Source: Nitrospiria bacterium
GTDB lineage: Bacteria; Nitrospirota; UBA9217
Direction: 5' to 3'
Assembly: GCA_919902495.1 (NCBI GenBank)
Contig: CAKKRC010000062.1
Location: forward strand, 18,149-61,781
DNA length: 43,633 nt
Below are positions 8,418-16,807 of this stretch, in pieces. The position numbers were made by a program, and so were the translations under genes. The notes below the pieces were generated by a model. The model was given only the letters and a program-made list of their open reading frames with translations, did not search any database and was not told the DNA's origin. Positions within the stretch are counted from its first letter, which is position 1. Each line of letters opens with the position of its first letter.

Positions 8418-9715
8418 CCGTAATTTGCGAATGCGGCGCGAAGCTCAAGATCAGCGATGAGAAGATCACTGCCGCAGGGGTGAGGATTAAATGCCCGAAA
8501 TGCGGCAACCCGCATCTGGTAAAGAAACCGGCACCCGCGGCACCTGCACCGCAAGCGGACGGACTTGCCATGCCGTGGTTCGCTTCCTCGACGCCTTCTG
8601 CCGGCAAACCGCTCGTTCTGATCGCTCATGACAGCAAAGTGGTCGCCGACATGATCGACCAGGTCGTCAGTGAAGCAGGGTATGTCACCGCACATGCAAC
8701 TGATGGACTTGAGGCCCTCAAGAAAGCGATGGACCTTAAGCCGCAGGTAATGGTCGTCGATGTGGGTCTTACCGGCATATACGGATTCGAATTGTGCGAA
8801 CGCCTGAAGGGAGACCCGGATACCCGTGGCATCAAGATCATCCTTCTGTCTTCGGTGTATGGCCTGACTGCATACAAGCGTTCGCCGGTCACCCTCTATG
8901 GAGCCGATGATTACATCGAGAAACATCACATTCCCGACAAACTGGCTTCGAAGATCAAACGGCTCCTTTCCGGCGAACCAATCGAACCGCCGCAGCTTCC
9001 CCCGGTCTATGAACCGGTGCCTGCAGGGCAGGAGCAGAGTGAACCGGAGCACGCCGGCCATAGAACCTCCCCCCTGATACGCAAAAAAGGCCTGATGGTC
9101 GATGCCTCGCCGACCATGGATGTCATGCGAGCACCGGACGCGCCTGCAGCCCCAGCCAGCCGGGATCGAGAAAAAAAGCCGGTCATCCCTGAATTCCCCG
9201 ATGTGATGCCGAAGGTTCCCGTCACCCTGGATTCGGGACAAAAACGGACGATCGCACCCGCGGGGCCCGCCGCGGCCCAGCCACCCAGGGCGGCCGAAGT
9301 GAGGCCGGAGACGGCGCCTGAACCGCCCGCGGCAAAGACAACTCCGGCTCCGGCGAAGGCGAAAAGCGCTGAGGCCGCATTGCAGGATGAGTCCGTCACG
9401 CTTGACGCGTCCTTCTTTGAACATGAGGAATATGATGCCCCGGTCAAGGCAACGCCAAAGGCCGCAGCCGACCCTGAAGAGATCGAAAAGGCCCGGAGGT
9501 TCGCACGCCTGATCGTGTCCGATATTGCCCTATACAATCAGGACATCGTGGCTGAGGGACTGAAAAATGGGACGTTCTTCGAGCTCCTGCAGGACGATAT
9601 CACCGAAGGCCGGTCATTGTATGACAATCGGGTGCCTGAGGCGATCCGGGAAATGAATGATTATTATCAGGAAGCATTTGATGATTTTATCGCCGCAAAG
9701 AAGAAACAGCGTTGA
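8414..9715 (+). CDS. MJ0042-type zinc ribbon + response-regulator receiver protein
   Basis: A 433-residue protein, with the start set at ATG 8414, which overlaps the rhomboid stop. Residues 1-31 form an MJ0042-like zinc ribbon with Cys5, Cys7, Cys27 and Cys30. Residues about 65-180 are a receiver domain with Asp73, phosphoacceptor Asp116 in VMVVDVG, Ser146 or Ser147, and Lys170 in YIEKHH. A long Pro/Ala-rich, probably disordered region follows (about 190-360). A C-terminal helical region ([20 protein letters not shown]) closes the protein and resembles tails of other deltaproteobacterial zinc-ribbon proteins. There is no DNA-binding or enzymatic output domain, so it may act through protein contacts. 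The partner kinase is not in the window. Confidence 0.82.
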   Translation: MTVICECGAKLKISDEKITAAGVRIKCPKCGNPHLVKKPAPAAPAPQADGLAMPWFASSTPSAGKPLVLIAHDSKVVADMIDQVVSEAGYVTAHATDGLEALKKAMDLKPQVMVVDVGLTGIYGFELCERLKGDPDTRGIKIILLSSVYGLTAYKRSPVTLYGADDYIEKHHIPDKLASKIKRLLSGEPIEPPQLPPVYEPVPAGQEQSEPEHAGHRTSPLIRKKGLMVDASPTMDVMRAPDAPAAPASRDREKKPVIPEFPDVMPKVPVTLDSGQKRTIAPAGPAAAQPPRAAEVRPETAPEPPAAKTTPAPAKAKSAEAALQDESVTLDASFFEHEEYDAPVKATPKAAADPEEIEKARRFARLIVSDIALYNQDIVAEGLKNGTFFELLQDDITEGRSLYDNRVPEAIREMNDYYQEAFDDFIAAKKKQR

Positions 9716-9740
9716 CAGAGGAGCAACATTAGTATATTAT
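9712..9740 (+). promoter_or_regulatory. Sigma-70 promoter of tRNA-Pro
   Basis: TTGACA (9712-9717) and TATTAT (9735-9740) are separated by 17 bp and lie 11 bp before the tRNA 5' end. The -35 box overlaps the stop codon of the upstream gene. Confidence 0.8.
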
Positions 9741-9750
9741 ACACAACTTG

Positions 9751-9828
<78 letters not shown>

Positions 9829-9912
9829 TTTTTTATTCATCTTTCCTGAAGGCTCATACTTGCAGGGAATGCAGCATCGCTGGCGACATTTTCCTGGGCG
9901 TAAGGGGTGTGA

Positions 9913-10875
9913 ATGAGTGAGCGGGAACGGTCGGTTGATGACGTTATGAGCCCGAAGACCTACAGCGACGAGCTCGAAGAGAAGGATGCGCAGGAGAAGC
10001 TGAACCAGAAGGACGAGCAGAGTGGCGATAGCGAGGGCGGTTCCAAAGGCCTCGATGCCATCAAGTACTACCTCAAGGAAATCCGCAAGACCCCACTTCT
10101 CACCTTTGAGCAGGAGCAGGAACTGGCCAAAAAGATCGCCCAGGGCGATCAGGAAGCACGCGCCAGGATGATAGAAGCGAACCTGCGTCTCGTAGTAGCC
10201 ATCGGAAAAAAATATATCAACCGCGGTCTTCCGTTCTCTGACATCATCGAAGAAGGCAACCTCGGCCTTATCCGTGCGGTCGAGAAGTTCCAGTACCAGC
10301 GGGGCTTCAAGTTCAGCACCTACGCGTCGTGGTGGATCAAACAGTCCATTGAACGGGCCATTGTGAACCAGACGCGCACCATCCGGCTCCCCGTGCACAT
10401 CGCCGAGATCGTGAACTCCTACATGCGGGCGACGCGCCAGTTGACGCAGAAACTGGGGCGTGATCCTTCACTCGAAGAGGTCGCCAAGAAGATGAAGGTG
10501 ACCCTCGACAAGGTGCGGAGCATCTCCCAGGTGGTCCGGGAGACGTACTCGCTGGACATGCTCATCGGGGACCAGGAAGAGGACACGCTCAAGGATATCC
10601 TCCAGGATACCAACGCGCTTTCACCGGCGAGTTTTTCAGAGGATATCCGCCGGCGGGAGCATATCGACGAGTGGCTGAAGCAGCTCTCGGTGAGCGAGAA
10701 GAAAGTGGTCGAAATGCGGTTCGGACTGGTCGATGGGGATCCCATGACCCTGGACAGCATCGGCAAGGAGTTCGGCATCACCCGGGAACGTGTGCGGCAG
10801 ATCGAGACCCAGGCCCTGAACAAATTGCGGGTCATCACCAAGCGGAAGAAGATAGATTTAGAGGGAATGCTGTGA
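9913..10875 (+). CDS. rpoS: RNA polymerase sigma factor, RpoS/RpoD family
   Basis: A 320-residue primary-like sigma factor lacking region 1.1, the size of RpoS. Region 1.2 ([20 protein letters not shown]) and region 2 ([20 protein letters not shown], then [14 protein letters not shown], recognising and melting the -10) are present. Region 3 and region 4 ([20 protein letters not shown], the -35 recognition helix) follow in order. An acidic, Glu/Asp-rich N-terminus of about 45 residues precedes region 1.2. ATG at 9913 has AAGGGGTG upstream. A housekeeping RpoD would be expected to be longer, so an RpoS-like role is favoured. The choice between RpoS and another group-2 factor is inference. Confidence 0.8.
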   Translation: MSERERSVDDVMSPKTYSDELEEKDAQEKLNQKDEQSGDSEGGSKGLDAIKYYLKEIRKTPLLTFEQEQELAKKIAQGDQEARARMIEANLRLVVAIGKKYINRGLPFSDIIEEGNLGLIRAVEKFQYQRGFKFSTYASWWIKQSIERAIVNQTRTIRLPVHIAEIVNSYMRATRQLTQKLGRDPSLEEVAKKMKVTLDKVRSISQVVRETYSLDMLIGDQEEDTLKDILQDTNALSPASFSEDIRRREHIDEWLKQLSVSEKKVVEMRFGLVDGDPMTLDSIGKEFGITRERVRQIETQALNKLRVITKRKKIDLEGML

Positions 10876-10884
10876 TCTCCAAAC

Positions 10885-10941
10885 CGCAATATTTCAATTT
10901 CCAAATTGCAATTTGAAATTTGCAATGTTCCTTCGGAACAT
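10885..10941. repeat. AT-rich inverted repeat (R1 copy 3) and adjoining hairpin
   Basis: The perfect palindrome CAAATTGCAATTTG (10902-10915) sits in R1-type AT-rich words. Immediately after comes a second perfect hairpin, ATGTTCC-TTC-GGAACAT (10925-10941), ending one base before tRNA-Arg. The block separates the sigma-factor gene from the tRNA and may act as terminator or processing site. Confidence 0.65.
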
Positions 10942-11018
10942 GCCCCTGTAGCTCAGGTGGATAGAGCAGCGGTTTCCTAAACCGCGTGCCGGGTGTTCGA
11001 ATCACCCCAGGGGCACCA
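10942..11018 (+). tRNA. tRNA-Arg (CCT)
   Basis: A 77-nt cloverleaf with encoded CCA. The acceptor is GCCCCTG/CAGGGGC, the D-arm GCTC/GAGC and the anticodon stem GCGGT/ACCGC with loop TTCCTAA (anticodon CCT). The T-arm is GGGTG-TTCGAAT-CACCC. It decodes AGG, a commonly used Arg codon in the native genes of this window. Confidence 0.96.
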
Positions 11019-11052
11019 ACCTTTGCCTGAGTAAACATCCGCTGATTTTATC

Positions 11053-11081
11053 TTGACAAAAAACCTGAAATTTCATACAAT
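11053..11081 (+). promoter_or_regulatory. Sigma-70 promoter for tRNA-Val and possibly thrS
   Basis: TTGACA (11053-11058), 17-bp spacer, TACAAT (11076-11081). It lies 21 bp before tRNA-Val. No terminator is seen between the tRNA and thrS, so read-through into thrS is possible. Confidence 0.8.
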
Positions 11082-11102
11082 TCACGGTCATTAACAAACG
11101 AC

Positions 11103-11177
11103 AGGCTCGTAGCTCAGGGGGAGAGCGCTACCTTGACACGGTAGAGGTCGGCGGTTCGAAACCGCCCGGGCCTACCA
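11103..11177 (+). tRNA. tRNA-Val (GAC)
   Basis: A 75-nt cloverleaf with encoded CCA. The acceptor is AGGCTCG/CGGGCCT with one G-U pair, the D-arm GCTC/GAGC, and the anticodon stem CTACC/GGTAG with loop TTGACAC (anticodon GAC). The T-arm is GGCGG-TTCGAAA-CCGCC. Confidence 0.95.
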
Positions 11178-11219
11178 TTTTAATGCAAATAAACAGCAAC
11201 TTGAGAGAAACCACTTCCT

Positions 11220-13160
11220 ATGAGTGACATACGACTGAGTCTGCCTGACGGCAACGAGAAACGGTTGCCCGCAGGCATCACCGGTCTGGGAATAGCCGAA
11301 TCCATCGGTCCCCGCCTGGCAAAGGACGCCCTCGCGATCAAGTTGGACGGACGGCTGCAGGACCTGAACCTTCCCGTTGATCAAGATGCCTCCATAGCGA
11401 TCCTCACGTTCGACAGCCCTGAAGGCCACGAAGTGTACTGGCATAGCACTTCACATCTCATGGCCCATGCGGTCAAGCAGCTCTTTCCGCGGGCGAAGCT
11501 TGCCATCGGCCCGGCGATCGAAGAGGGGTTCTATTACGATTTTGACCTCGAGCGTCCCTTTACTCCGGAGGACCTCGAAAAGATCGAAAAGAAGATGGCG
11601 GAACTGGCCAAGGCGGCCACGCCGGTAACAAGAAAAAACATTTCCAAGGCGGATGCCTTGGCGTTCTTTATCAATCGAGGCGAGACGTACAAGGTAGAGC
11701 TGATCAATGAACTGCCTGACGAAACGATCTCGATCTACGAGCAGGCTGACTTTGCCGATCTCTGCCGGGGTCCCCATGTGCCGACAACGTCGAAGATCAA
11801 GGCCGTGAAGCTCCTGTCCATTGCCGGCGCCTACTGGCGGGGCAGCGAGAAGAACAAGATGCTCCAGCGCATCTACGGCATCTCATTCCCGGCGAAGGAG
11901 AAGCTTGACGAGTATATCGCCCGGCTCGAGGAGATCAAACGACGCGACCACCGGAAGCTCGGCAAGGACCTCGATCTGTTCTCCATCTCCGAGGAGTCGG
12001 GGGGCGGACTGGTCCTGTGGCACCCGCGGGGCGCGCTCATCCGGAAGACGATCGAGGACTTCTGGCGCGACGAGCACCAGAAGAACGGCTATGACTTTGT
12101 GTATTCGCCGCATGTGGGCAGGGCCTCTCTCTGGGAGACATCGGGCCACCTGAGCTTCTACCGGGAGAACATGTATTCGTCCATGGACGTGGAAGGGCAG
12201 GAGTATTTCGTGAAGCCCATGAACTGCCCCTTCCACATCATGATCTACAAGAACAAACTCCGCTCCTACCGAGACCTCCCGCTCCGGTTCGCCGAGCTGG
12301 GCACGGTGTACCGGTTCGAGCGGTCGGGCGTGCTGCACGGCCTCCTGCGGGTCAGGGGATTCACGCAGGACGACGCGCACATCTTCGTTGCCCCCGAAGA
12401 CATGGAAACCGAGGTCGTTCAGGTCATCGCGTTCGTGGTCAAGATGCTCAGGACCTTCGGGTTCGACGATTTCAAGGCCTACATCGCCACGAAGCCGGAA
12501 AAATCCGTGGGTGACGATTCGAAGTGGGAGCAGGCGACGCAGGCGCTCAAGGTCGCCGCGGACAAGGCCGGCCTGGCATACGAACTTGATGAGGGCGGCG
12601 GCGCATTCTATGGTCCGAAGATCGACATCAAGATCAAGGACGCTCTCGGGCGGCTCTGGCAGTGCTCCACGGTGCAGTTCGATTTCAACCTGCCCGAGCG
12701 CTTCGATATGAACTTCATCGGCGTCGATAACCAGGCCCATCGGCCCTACGTGATCCACCGGGCGCTCCTGGGATCGCTGGAGCGGTTCTTCGGAATGCTG
12801 ATCGAACACTATGCAGGCGCGTTCCCGGTGTGGCTCGCGCCGGTGCAGGCGAAAGTACTGTCCATCACGGACCGGCAGCTTGACTACGCCAAAGGCGTGC
12901 GGGACAAGCTGCTCGCCGCGGGGATCCGGGCGGAGATCGATACCCGGTCGGAAAAGATAGGGTTCAAGATACGCGAGGCGGCAATGGACAAAGTTCCCTA
13001 CATCCTTGTGGTGGGTGACAAGGAAGTCGAGCAGAACGCCGTGGCCGTCCGCGAACGCGGAGGCAAGGACCTCGGCGCCATGCCGCTTGAAGCATTTATG
13101 ACCGGTATTTCGGATCTCATTAAGAATAAACGTACGACAACTGAACTGACAAGGGGGTGA
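11220..13160 (+). CDS. thrS: Threonyl-tRNA synthetase
   Basis: A 646-residue class II synthetase that charges tRNA-Thr in the cytosol. Order: N-terminal TGS domain (1-62); the editing domain with HSTSHLMAHAVKQLFP (His-rich motif) and GFYYDFDL; the class II catalytic core with MNCPFHI (zinc-ligand Cys), YRFERSGVLHGLLRVRGF (motif 2) and DNQAHRPYVIHRALLGSLER (motif 3); and a C-terminal anticodon-binding domain (VLSITDRQLDYAKGVRDKL). Length and domain order match the bacterial enzyme. It heads the conserved thrS-infC-rpmI-rplT unit, and its final codons contain the infC ribosome site. No T-box leader is visible upstream. Confidence 0.97.
   Translation: MSDIRLSLPDGNEKRLPAGITGLGIAESIGPRLAKDALAIKLDGRLQDLNLPVDQDASIAILTFDSPEGHEVYWHSTSHLMAHAVKQLFPRAKLAIGPAIEEGFYYDFDLERPFTPEDLEKIEKKMAELAKAATPVTRKNISKADALAFFINRGETYKVELINELPDETISIYEQADFADLCRGPHVPTTSKIKAVKLLSIAGAYWRGSEKNKMLQRIYGISFPAKEKLDEYIARLEEIKRRDHRKLGKDLDLFSISEESGGGLVLWHPRGALIRKTIEDFWRDEHQKNGYDFVYSPHVGRASLWETSGHLSFYRENMYSSMDVEGQEYFVKPMNCPFHIMIYKNKLRSYRDLPLRFAELGTVYRFERSGVLHGLLRVRGFTQDDAHIFVAPEDMETEVVQVIAFVVKMLRTFGFDDFKAYIATKPEKSVGDDSKWEQATQALKVAADKAGLAYELDEGGGAFYGPKIDIKIKDALGRLWQCSTVQFDFNLPERFDMNFIGVDNQAHRPYVIHRALLGSLERFFGMLIEHYAGAFPVWLAPVQAKVLSITDRQLDYAKGVRDKLLAAGIRAEIDTRSEKIGFKIREAAMDKVPYILVVGDKEVEQNAVAVRERGGKDLGAMPLEAFMTGISDLIKNKRTTTELTRG
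13151..13160 (+). promoter_or_regulatory. Extended Shine-Dalgarno deciding the AUU start of infC
   Basis: AAGGGGGTGA (13151-13160) matches the full anti-16S complement AAGGAGGTGA in nine of ten positions and overlaps the thrS stop codon. Its end abuts TTG 13161 (too close) but lies 6 nt before ATT 13167, the ideal distance. Confidence 0.7.
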
Positions 13161-13166
13161 TTGTTT

Positions 13167-13685
13167 ATTTCTAAGATAACGACAAGGATCAATCATTTGA
13201 TCAAGGCCAGGGAAGTGCGCGTCATCGCGTCCGAGGGCGAACAGCTGGGTGTCCTGATGCTCCGGGATGCGCTCCAGCGGGCCGAGGAAGCGGGTCTTGA
13301 TCTGGTAGAGGTGGCGCCGACAGCGGTACCGCCGGTCTGCCGCATCATGGACTTCGGGAAGTACAAGTATGAGATGAACAAGAAGGCCCATGAGTCCAAG
13401 AAGCATCAGACCGTCATTGCGGTCAAAGAGGTCAAGCTCAGGCCGCGGACGGACGACCATGATGTCCAGTTCAAGACGAACAACATCAAGCGTTTTCTGG
13501 AAGGCGGCGACAAGGTAAAGGTGAGCATCATGTTCCGGGGCAGGGAGATGGCCCATCCGCAGCAGGGCAGGGCGCTTCTTGATCGGATCGTGAACGATCT
13601 GCAGGCGGTCGCGATCGTTGAGCAGATGCCGCGCATGGAAGGCAGGAACATGTTCCTGATGCTTGCCGCGAAACCCCAGAAGTGA
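13167..13685 (+). CDS. infC: Translation initiation factor IF-3, probable AUU start
   Basis: A 172-residue IF-3 that binds the 30S subunit and proofreads start codons. The N-terminal domain (TRINHLIKAREVRVIASEGE, GLDLVEVAP), a linker helix and the C-terminal domain (VKEVKLRPRTDDHDVQFK, KVKVSIMFRGREMAHPQQG) are all present. There is no ATG or GTG near the expected N-terminus. ATT at 13167 (encoding I-S-K-I-T in frame) lies 6 nt after an excellent Shine-Dalgarno, while TTG at 13161 touches it. An AUU start is a known feature of infC in several bacteria and lets IF-3 repress its own synthesis; here it is inferred. The alternative is TTG 13161 (174 residues). Confidence 0.93.
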   Translation: MSKITTRINHLIKAREVRVIASEGEQLGVLMLRDALQRAEEAGLDLVEVAPTAVPPVCRIMDFGKYKYEMNKKAHESKKHQTVIAVKEVKLRPRTDDHDVQFKTNNIKRFLEGGDKVKVSIMFRGREMAHPQQGRALLDRIVNDLQAVAIVEQMPRMEGRNMFLMLAAKPQK

Positions 13686-13753
13686 TCCCGGGACCGCTTT
13701 CGGGACGATGATCGCGAGCGGGACCCATAACGATTAGTGGCAAGAACGGTTTA

Positions 13754-13879
13754 GCCACAAAGGCACTAAGACACTAAGAAAATAAAATACAATTACAGGT
13801 TAATCAGAAGAAAATGCCATGTTAGGATTGCTTTGTGACCTCGCTTAGAAGCGCCTACTTTTGGTCGTGACTTCGTGGC
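13754..13879. repeat. GCCAC...GTGGC inverted repeat (family R4, copy 1)
   Basis: The left end GCCACAAAGGCACTAAG and right end CGTGACTTCGTGGC are imperfectly complementary over about 22 nt and enclose about 80 nt of AT-rich DNA. It lies in the infC-rpmI gap (13686-13934), which holds no gene. A second copy is at 43560-43633. Confidence 0.65.
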
Positions 13880-13934
13880 ATAGTTGGTTTCGGTTTGAAC
13901 TGAATAAGGAAAAGATCCTGGAAAGGGGAAGACC

Positions 13935-14138
13935 ATGGCAAAGATCAAGCTGAAAACGAACAAGAGCGCCGCCAAGAGGCTGAAAGTGACCGGTTCGGGC
14001 AAGATAATGCGGCGGAAAGGCTGGAAGGGCCATCTGCTCACCGGCAAGAACAAGACCCGCAAGCGGCGGTTGTCCGGTTCGCTGGAAGTGAACAAGGACA
14101 ATCTTGCCACCATTAAGCGGCTGCTGCCCTACGCATAG
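13935..14138 (+). CDS. rpmI: 50S ribosomal protein L35
   Basis: A 67-residue, strongly basic protein beginning MAKIKLKTNKSAAKRLKVTG and containing GWKGHLLTGKNKTRKRRL, the standard L35 sequence. Between it and infC there is a 249-nt gap carrying repeat DNA, so coupling to infC is looser than usual. It is followed by rplT after 107 nt, in the canonical order. Confidence 0.97.
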   Translation: MAKIKLKTNKSAAKRLKVTGSGKIMRRKGWKGHLLTGKNKTRKRRLSGSLEVNKDNLATIKRLLPYA

Positions 14139-14245
14139 TAAGGACGTTGGCCGCAGAAGGTGCGGAGAGCATCAGGGAAAAGGCATCCTGATCTCCCGCG
14201 TTGTACCCCTGTGAAACAGGGATCTATTTACGAGGAGGTAGTACA

Positions 14246-14602
14246 ATGCCGAGAGCAAAAGGCGGCCCGAAAACACGGGCCAGAAGAAAGAGAGTACTGA
14301 ACCTTGCAGAAGGATTCTGGGGAGCAAAATCGAAGCTCTTCCGCAGTGCCACAGAAGCCGTTGACCGCTCGCTGAAGTATGCATACCGGGACCGCAAGGC
14401 CCGCAAACGGGACTTCCGCAGGCTCTGGATCGCGCGCATCAACGCCGCGGCCAGGCTGAACGGCATCTCGTACAGCAAGTTCATCGCCGGACTGGCGAAG
14501 AACGGCGTCGCTCTGGACCGCAAGATACTCGCCGACCTGGCTATATCGGACCCGGCAGGCTTCGCCAAGATTGCCGAGTCAGCCAAGACCGCCACAGCAT
14601 GA
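14246..14602 (+). CDS. rplT: 50S ribosomal protein L20
   Basis: A 118-residue protein of the large subunit assembly core, starting [20 protein letters not shown] with [18 protein letters not shown] near the end. ATG 14246 has GAGGAGG 9 nt upstream; a longer in-frame extension to 14201 is not supported. It is the last gene of the thrS unit and is followed by a strong terminator. In some bacteria L20 represses this unit through the leader RNA; no clear L20 site could be recognised here. Confidence 0.97.
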   Translation: MPRAKGGPKTRARRKRVLNLAEGFWGAKSKLFRSATEAVDRSLKYAYRDRKARKRDFRRLWIARINAAARLNGISYSKFIAGLAKNGVALDRKILADLAISDPAGFAKIAESAKTATA

Positions 14603-14625
14603 CCATCAAATAACGCCGATACGAG

Positions 14626-14655
14626 AAGGCCCTGGAAATCCAGGGCCTTTTTTTA
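14626..14655 (+). terminator. Intrinsic terminator after rplT
   Basis: A 10-bp perfect stem AAGGCCCTGG/CCAGGGCCTT with loop AAAT and a run of seven T. Confidence 0.93.
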
Positions 14656-14697
14656 TTGACTTCCTGCGCTATTTCGGTTAAAAAACATCAGAAAATT

Positions 14698-16542
14698 ATG
14701 GTGATACGCGGCCGTACATTGCTGGCGGCCATCGTCGCAAGCTCGATCCTGCTGCTGTTTTCCACCGCAGCTTTCCCGTCCACGAACACCGAGGCCGGGC
14801 ACAAGCTTTCTGTCGCCCGAGAACGCCTTGCCGACCTGAAACGTTCCCCGAAAAAGACCAAGTACCGCTCCTACTGGATGGACAGCATCCGCATGTTCGA
14901 ACTGGTGGAGAAGAAATATCCCGGCAGCCCGGCTGCTGCCGACGCCTGCTTCGAACGCGCGGCCGCTTACGGGGACCTCTACCAGCACAATCAGCATTCC
15001 CGGGACCTCGATGAATCCCGCAAGACCTTCGCAAAGTGCCAGTCATCCTACCCAAAGCACGAACGCGGTCCGGAAGCCCTTTACCGCATCATCGTAATAT
15101 TCAAGGATCGCAAGAAGGACAATCCCGCGGCGCTTGAAACGTACAGGAAAATGGCGGAGCTATACCCGGACAGCGCCTGGACGGATAAGGCGAAGGTCCG
15201 CCTCGGCATCAGGACGGCCGCGAAGAACGGGAAGATCGGCAAGAACGGAAAGAAAAAGAAGAAGGAAACGGAGCTTCGCAAGCCGCCCGAGTCCGTGATC
15301 GCCGTCCCGACGGCGCCGAAGGAGCTCGGTGTCGTAAAGAACGTTCGGTACTGGTCCGGAGGGGCATATACCCGCATCGTGATCGACCAGGACCGCACCC
15401 TCAAGTTCCAGGCGCATGAGCTGAAGAATCCGGACCGGCTGGTCTTTGATATCCTGAGCTCCCGCGTCTCTGACTCTGTGGACAAAGACCCGCTGCCGGT
15501 GAACGACGGGATCCTGAAACAGGTGCGGACGAGCCAGTATGCGCCGGACACCGTGCGGGTAGTGCTCGATCTTGCCAGCCTGAAAAGCTACGCCGCGTTT
15601 CCGCTGCACGAGCCCGACCGGCTCGTGATCGATGTGACGGGGACTGGTGACCCTGATGAGCCGGCTGAGGCCGGACCGGCGACCCAGCAGACCGATACCC
15701 GGCAGGGGACGGTTATCGAGGCAAAGGGGGACGATCAACCAAAACCCGCTCTGCCGCCTTTCCCGAAAGAACCCATTCTGCCGAAGCGGTTCTCAAAAAG
15801 GGGGGGAGGGGACAGCATCAGCCTTTCCCAGCAAATTGGGCTCAAGATCGCCACCATCGCCATCGATGCGGGACACGGCGGACGGGACCCCGGCGCCATG
15901 GGGAGGGGAGGGCTCAAGGAAAAAGAGGTCACGCTGGACATCGCCCGGCGGTTGGCCGCCCTGGTCAAGGAGCGGCTCGGCCGCAAGGTCATCATGACCC
16001 GGGACAAGGATGTGTATATTCCCCTTGAGGAACGGCCGTTCATCGCCAAATCCAAGGGCGCCGATCTTTTCGTGTCGATCCATGTGAACGCGAACCGGAA
16101 ACGCAAGGCACGGGGCATCGAGACCTATATTCAGGGGCTTCGTGCGTCGGACACGGAGGCCATGGCGACCGCTGCGCGGGAGAACGCCATGTCCACGCGA
16201 AGGCTCTCCGAGCTCAAGGATGAGCTCTCAAAGATATTGAAGGACCTTGCGACCGATGACAAGAGCGAGGAATCCCTGCACCTCGCCCACGCGGTCCAGG
16301 GCTCGCTGGTGAGCACAGTGAAGCAGACCCAGAAAAAGGGTGTCGATCGGGGCAAGGTCAAACGGGCGTTCTTCTATGTCCTGGTGAACACGCAGATGCC
16401 GAGCATCTTAGCGGAAGTCGGGTTCATCAGCAACGCCGAGGAGGAAGCTCTTCTCAGGAAGGATGCCTACCGCCAGAAGCTGGCAGAGGCTTTGTTCCAG
16501 GGGATCAAACGCTATGTTGAATCGCGTGACCCGGTGATATGA
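14698..16542 (+). CDS. N-acetylmuramoyl-L-alanine amidase (AmiC type) with TPR and AMIN domains
   Basis: A 614-residue exported protein. The start is set at ATG 14698 because a signal peptide follows directly (TLLAAIVASSILLLFSTAAF). Residues about 35-165 form TPR-like helices (FELVEKKYPGSPAAADACFE, ALETYRKMAELYPDSAWTDK). A Lys-rich linker comes next. An AMIN domain (about 195-300, RIVIDQDRTLKFQAHEL) directs such enzymes to the septum. The C-terminal Amidase_3 domain (about 385-610) has zinc ligands in AIDAGHGGRDPG, KEKEVTLDIARRL and VSIHVNANRK, and the catalytic Glu in ILAEVGFISN. It cuts the amide between MurNAc and the stem peptide during daughter-cell separation. The TPR fusion is an addition to the usual AmiC plan. 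Confidence 0.92.
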   Translation: MVIRGRTLLAAIVASSILLLFSTAAFPSTNTEAGHKLSVARERLADLKRSPKKTKYRSYWMDSIRMFELVEKKYPGSPAAADACFERAAAYGDLYQHNQHSRDLDESRKTFAKCQSSYPKHERGPEALYRIIVIFKDRKKDNPAALETYRKMAELYPDSAWTDKAKVRLGIRTAAKNGKIGKNGKKKKKETELRKPPESVIAVPTAPKELGVVKNVRYWSGGAYTRIVIDQDRTLKFQAHELKNPDRLVFDILSSRVSDSVDKDPLPVNDGILKQVRTSQYAPDTVRVVLDLASLKSYAAFPLHEPDRLVIDVTGTGDPDEPAEAGPATQQTDTRQGTVIEAKGDDQPKPALPPFPKEPILPKRFSKRGGGDSISLSQQIGLKIATIAIDAGHGGRDPGAMGRGGLKEKEVTLDIARRLAALVKERLGRKVIMTRDKDVYIPLEERPFIAKSKGADLFVSIHVNANRKRKARGIETYIQGLRASDTEAMATAARENAMSTRRLSELKDELSKILKDLATDDKSEESLHLAHAVQGSLVSTVKQTQKKGVDRGKVKRAFFYVLVNTQMPSILAEVGFISNAEEEALLRKDAYRQKLAEALFQGIKRYVESRDPVI

Positions 16543-16807
16543 TTGAAGTGCGAAGTATCGAGTGCGGAGTGCGGAATGGGGACGAATTTATAACCGACGC
16601 GGCGACAAGGGGACGCGGTGACACGGGGAGGGTGAAATAGGGCAGGAGACAGATCTACCCTTTTCAGCACAAACAGCTTTGACACAGATGTACACAGACA
16701 ACTGCTATGATAACTGCGGATAAAGTATCCTCAGTGTCAAAGATGTATCCGCCTTTATCGTTTTACCGATCTGCCTCTTCCGTGTCGAAGATCCTGACCA
16801 CTTTGTT
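16543..16807. repeat. Cluster of dispersed repeats between amidase and prfB
   Basis: There is no gene in this stretch. It holds GTGCGGAGTGCGGAATG (family R2, 16562-16578), a GCGGCGACAAGGGGACGCGG-like tract, and a TTGACACAGATG...CTATGATAACTGCGGATAAA block (family R5, about 16678-16723). The R5 block also recurs at the 5' end of btuF. Confidence 0.6.

Noticed and set aside
11082-11219. T-box leader for thrS
   Set aside because: The space before thrS is taken by tRNA-Val, and neither a specifier loop nor the T-box sequence is visible.
11883-13556. A 557-codon antisense frame over thrS and infC
   Set aside because: The same effect of codon bias on the opposite strand; thrS and infC are certain and no family resemblance is seen.
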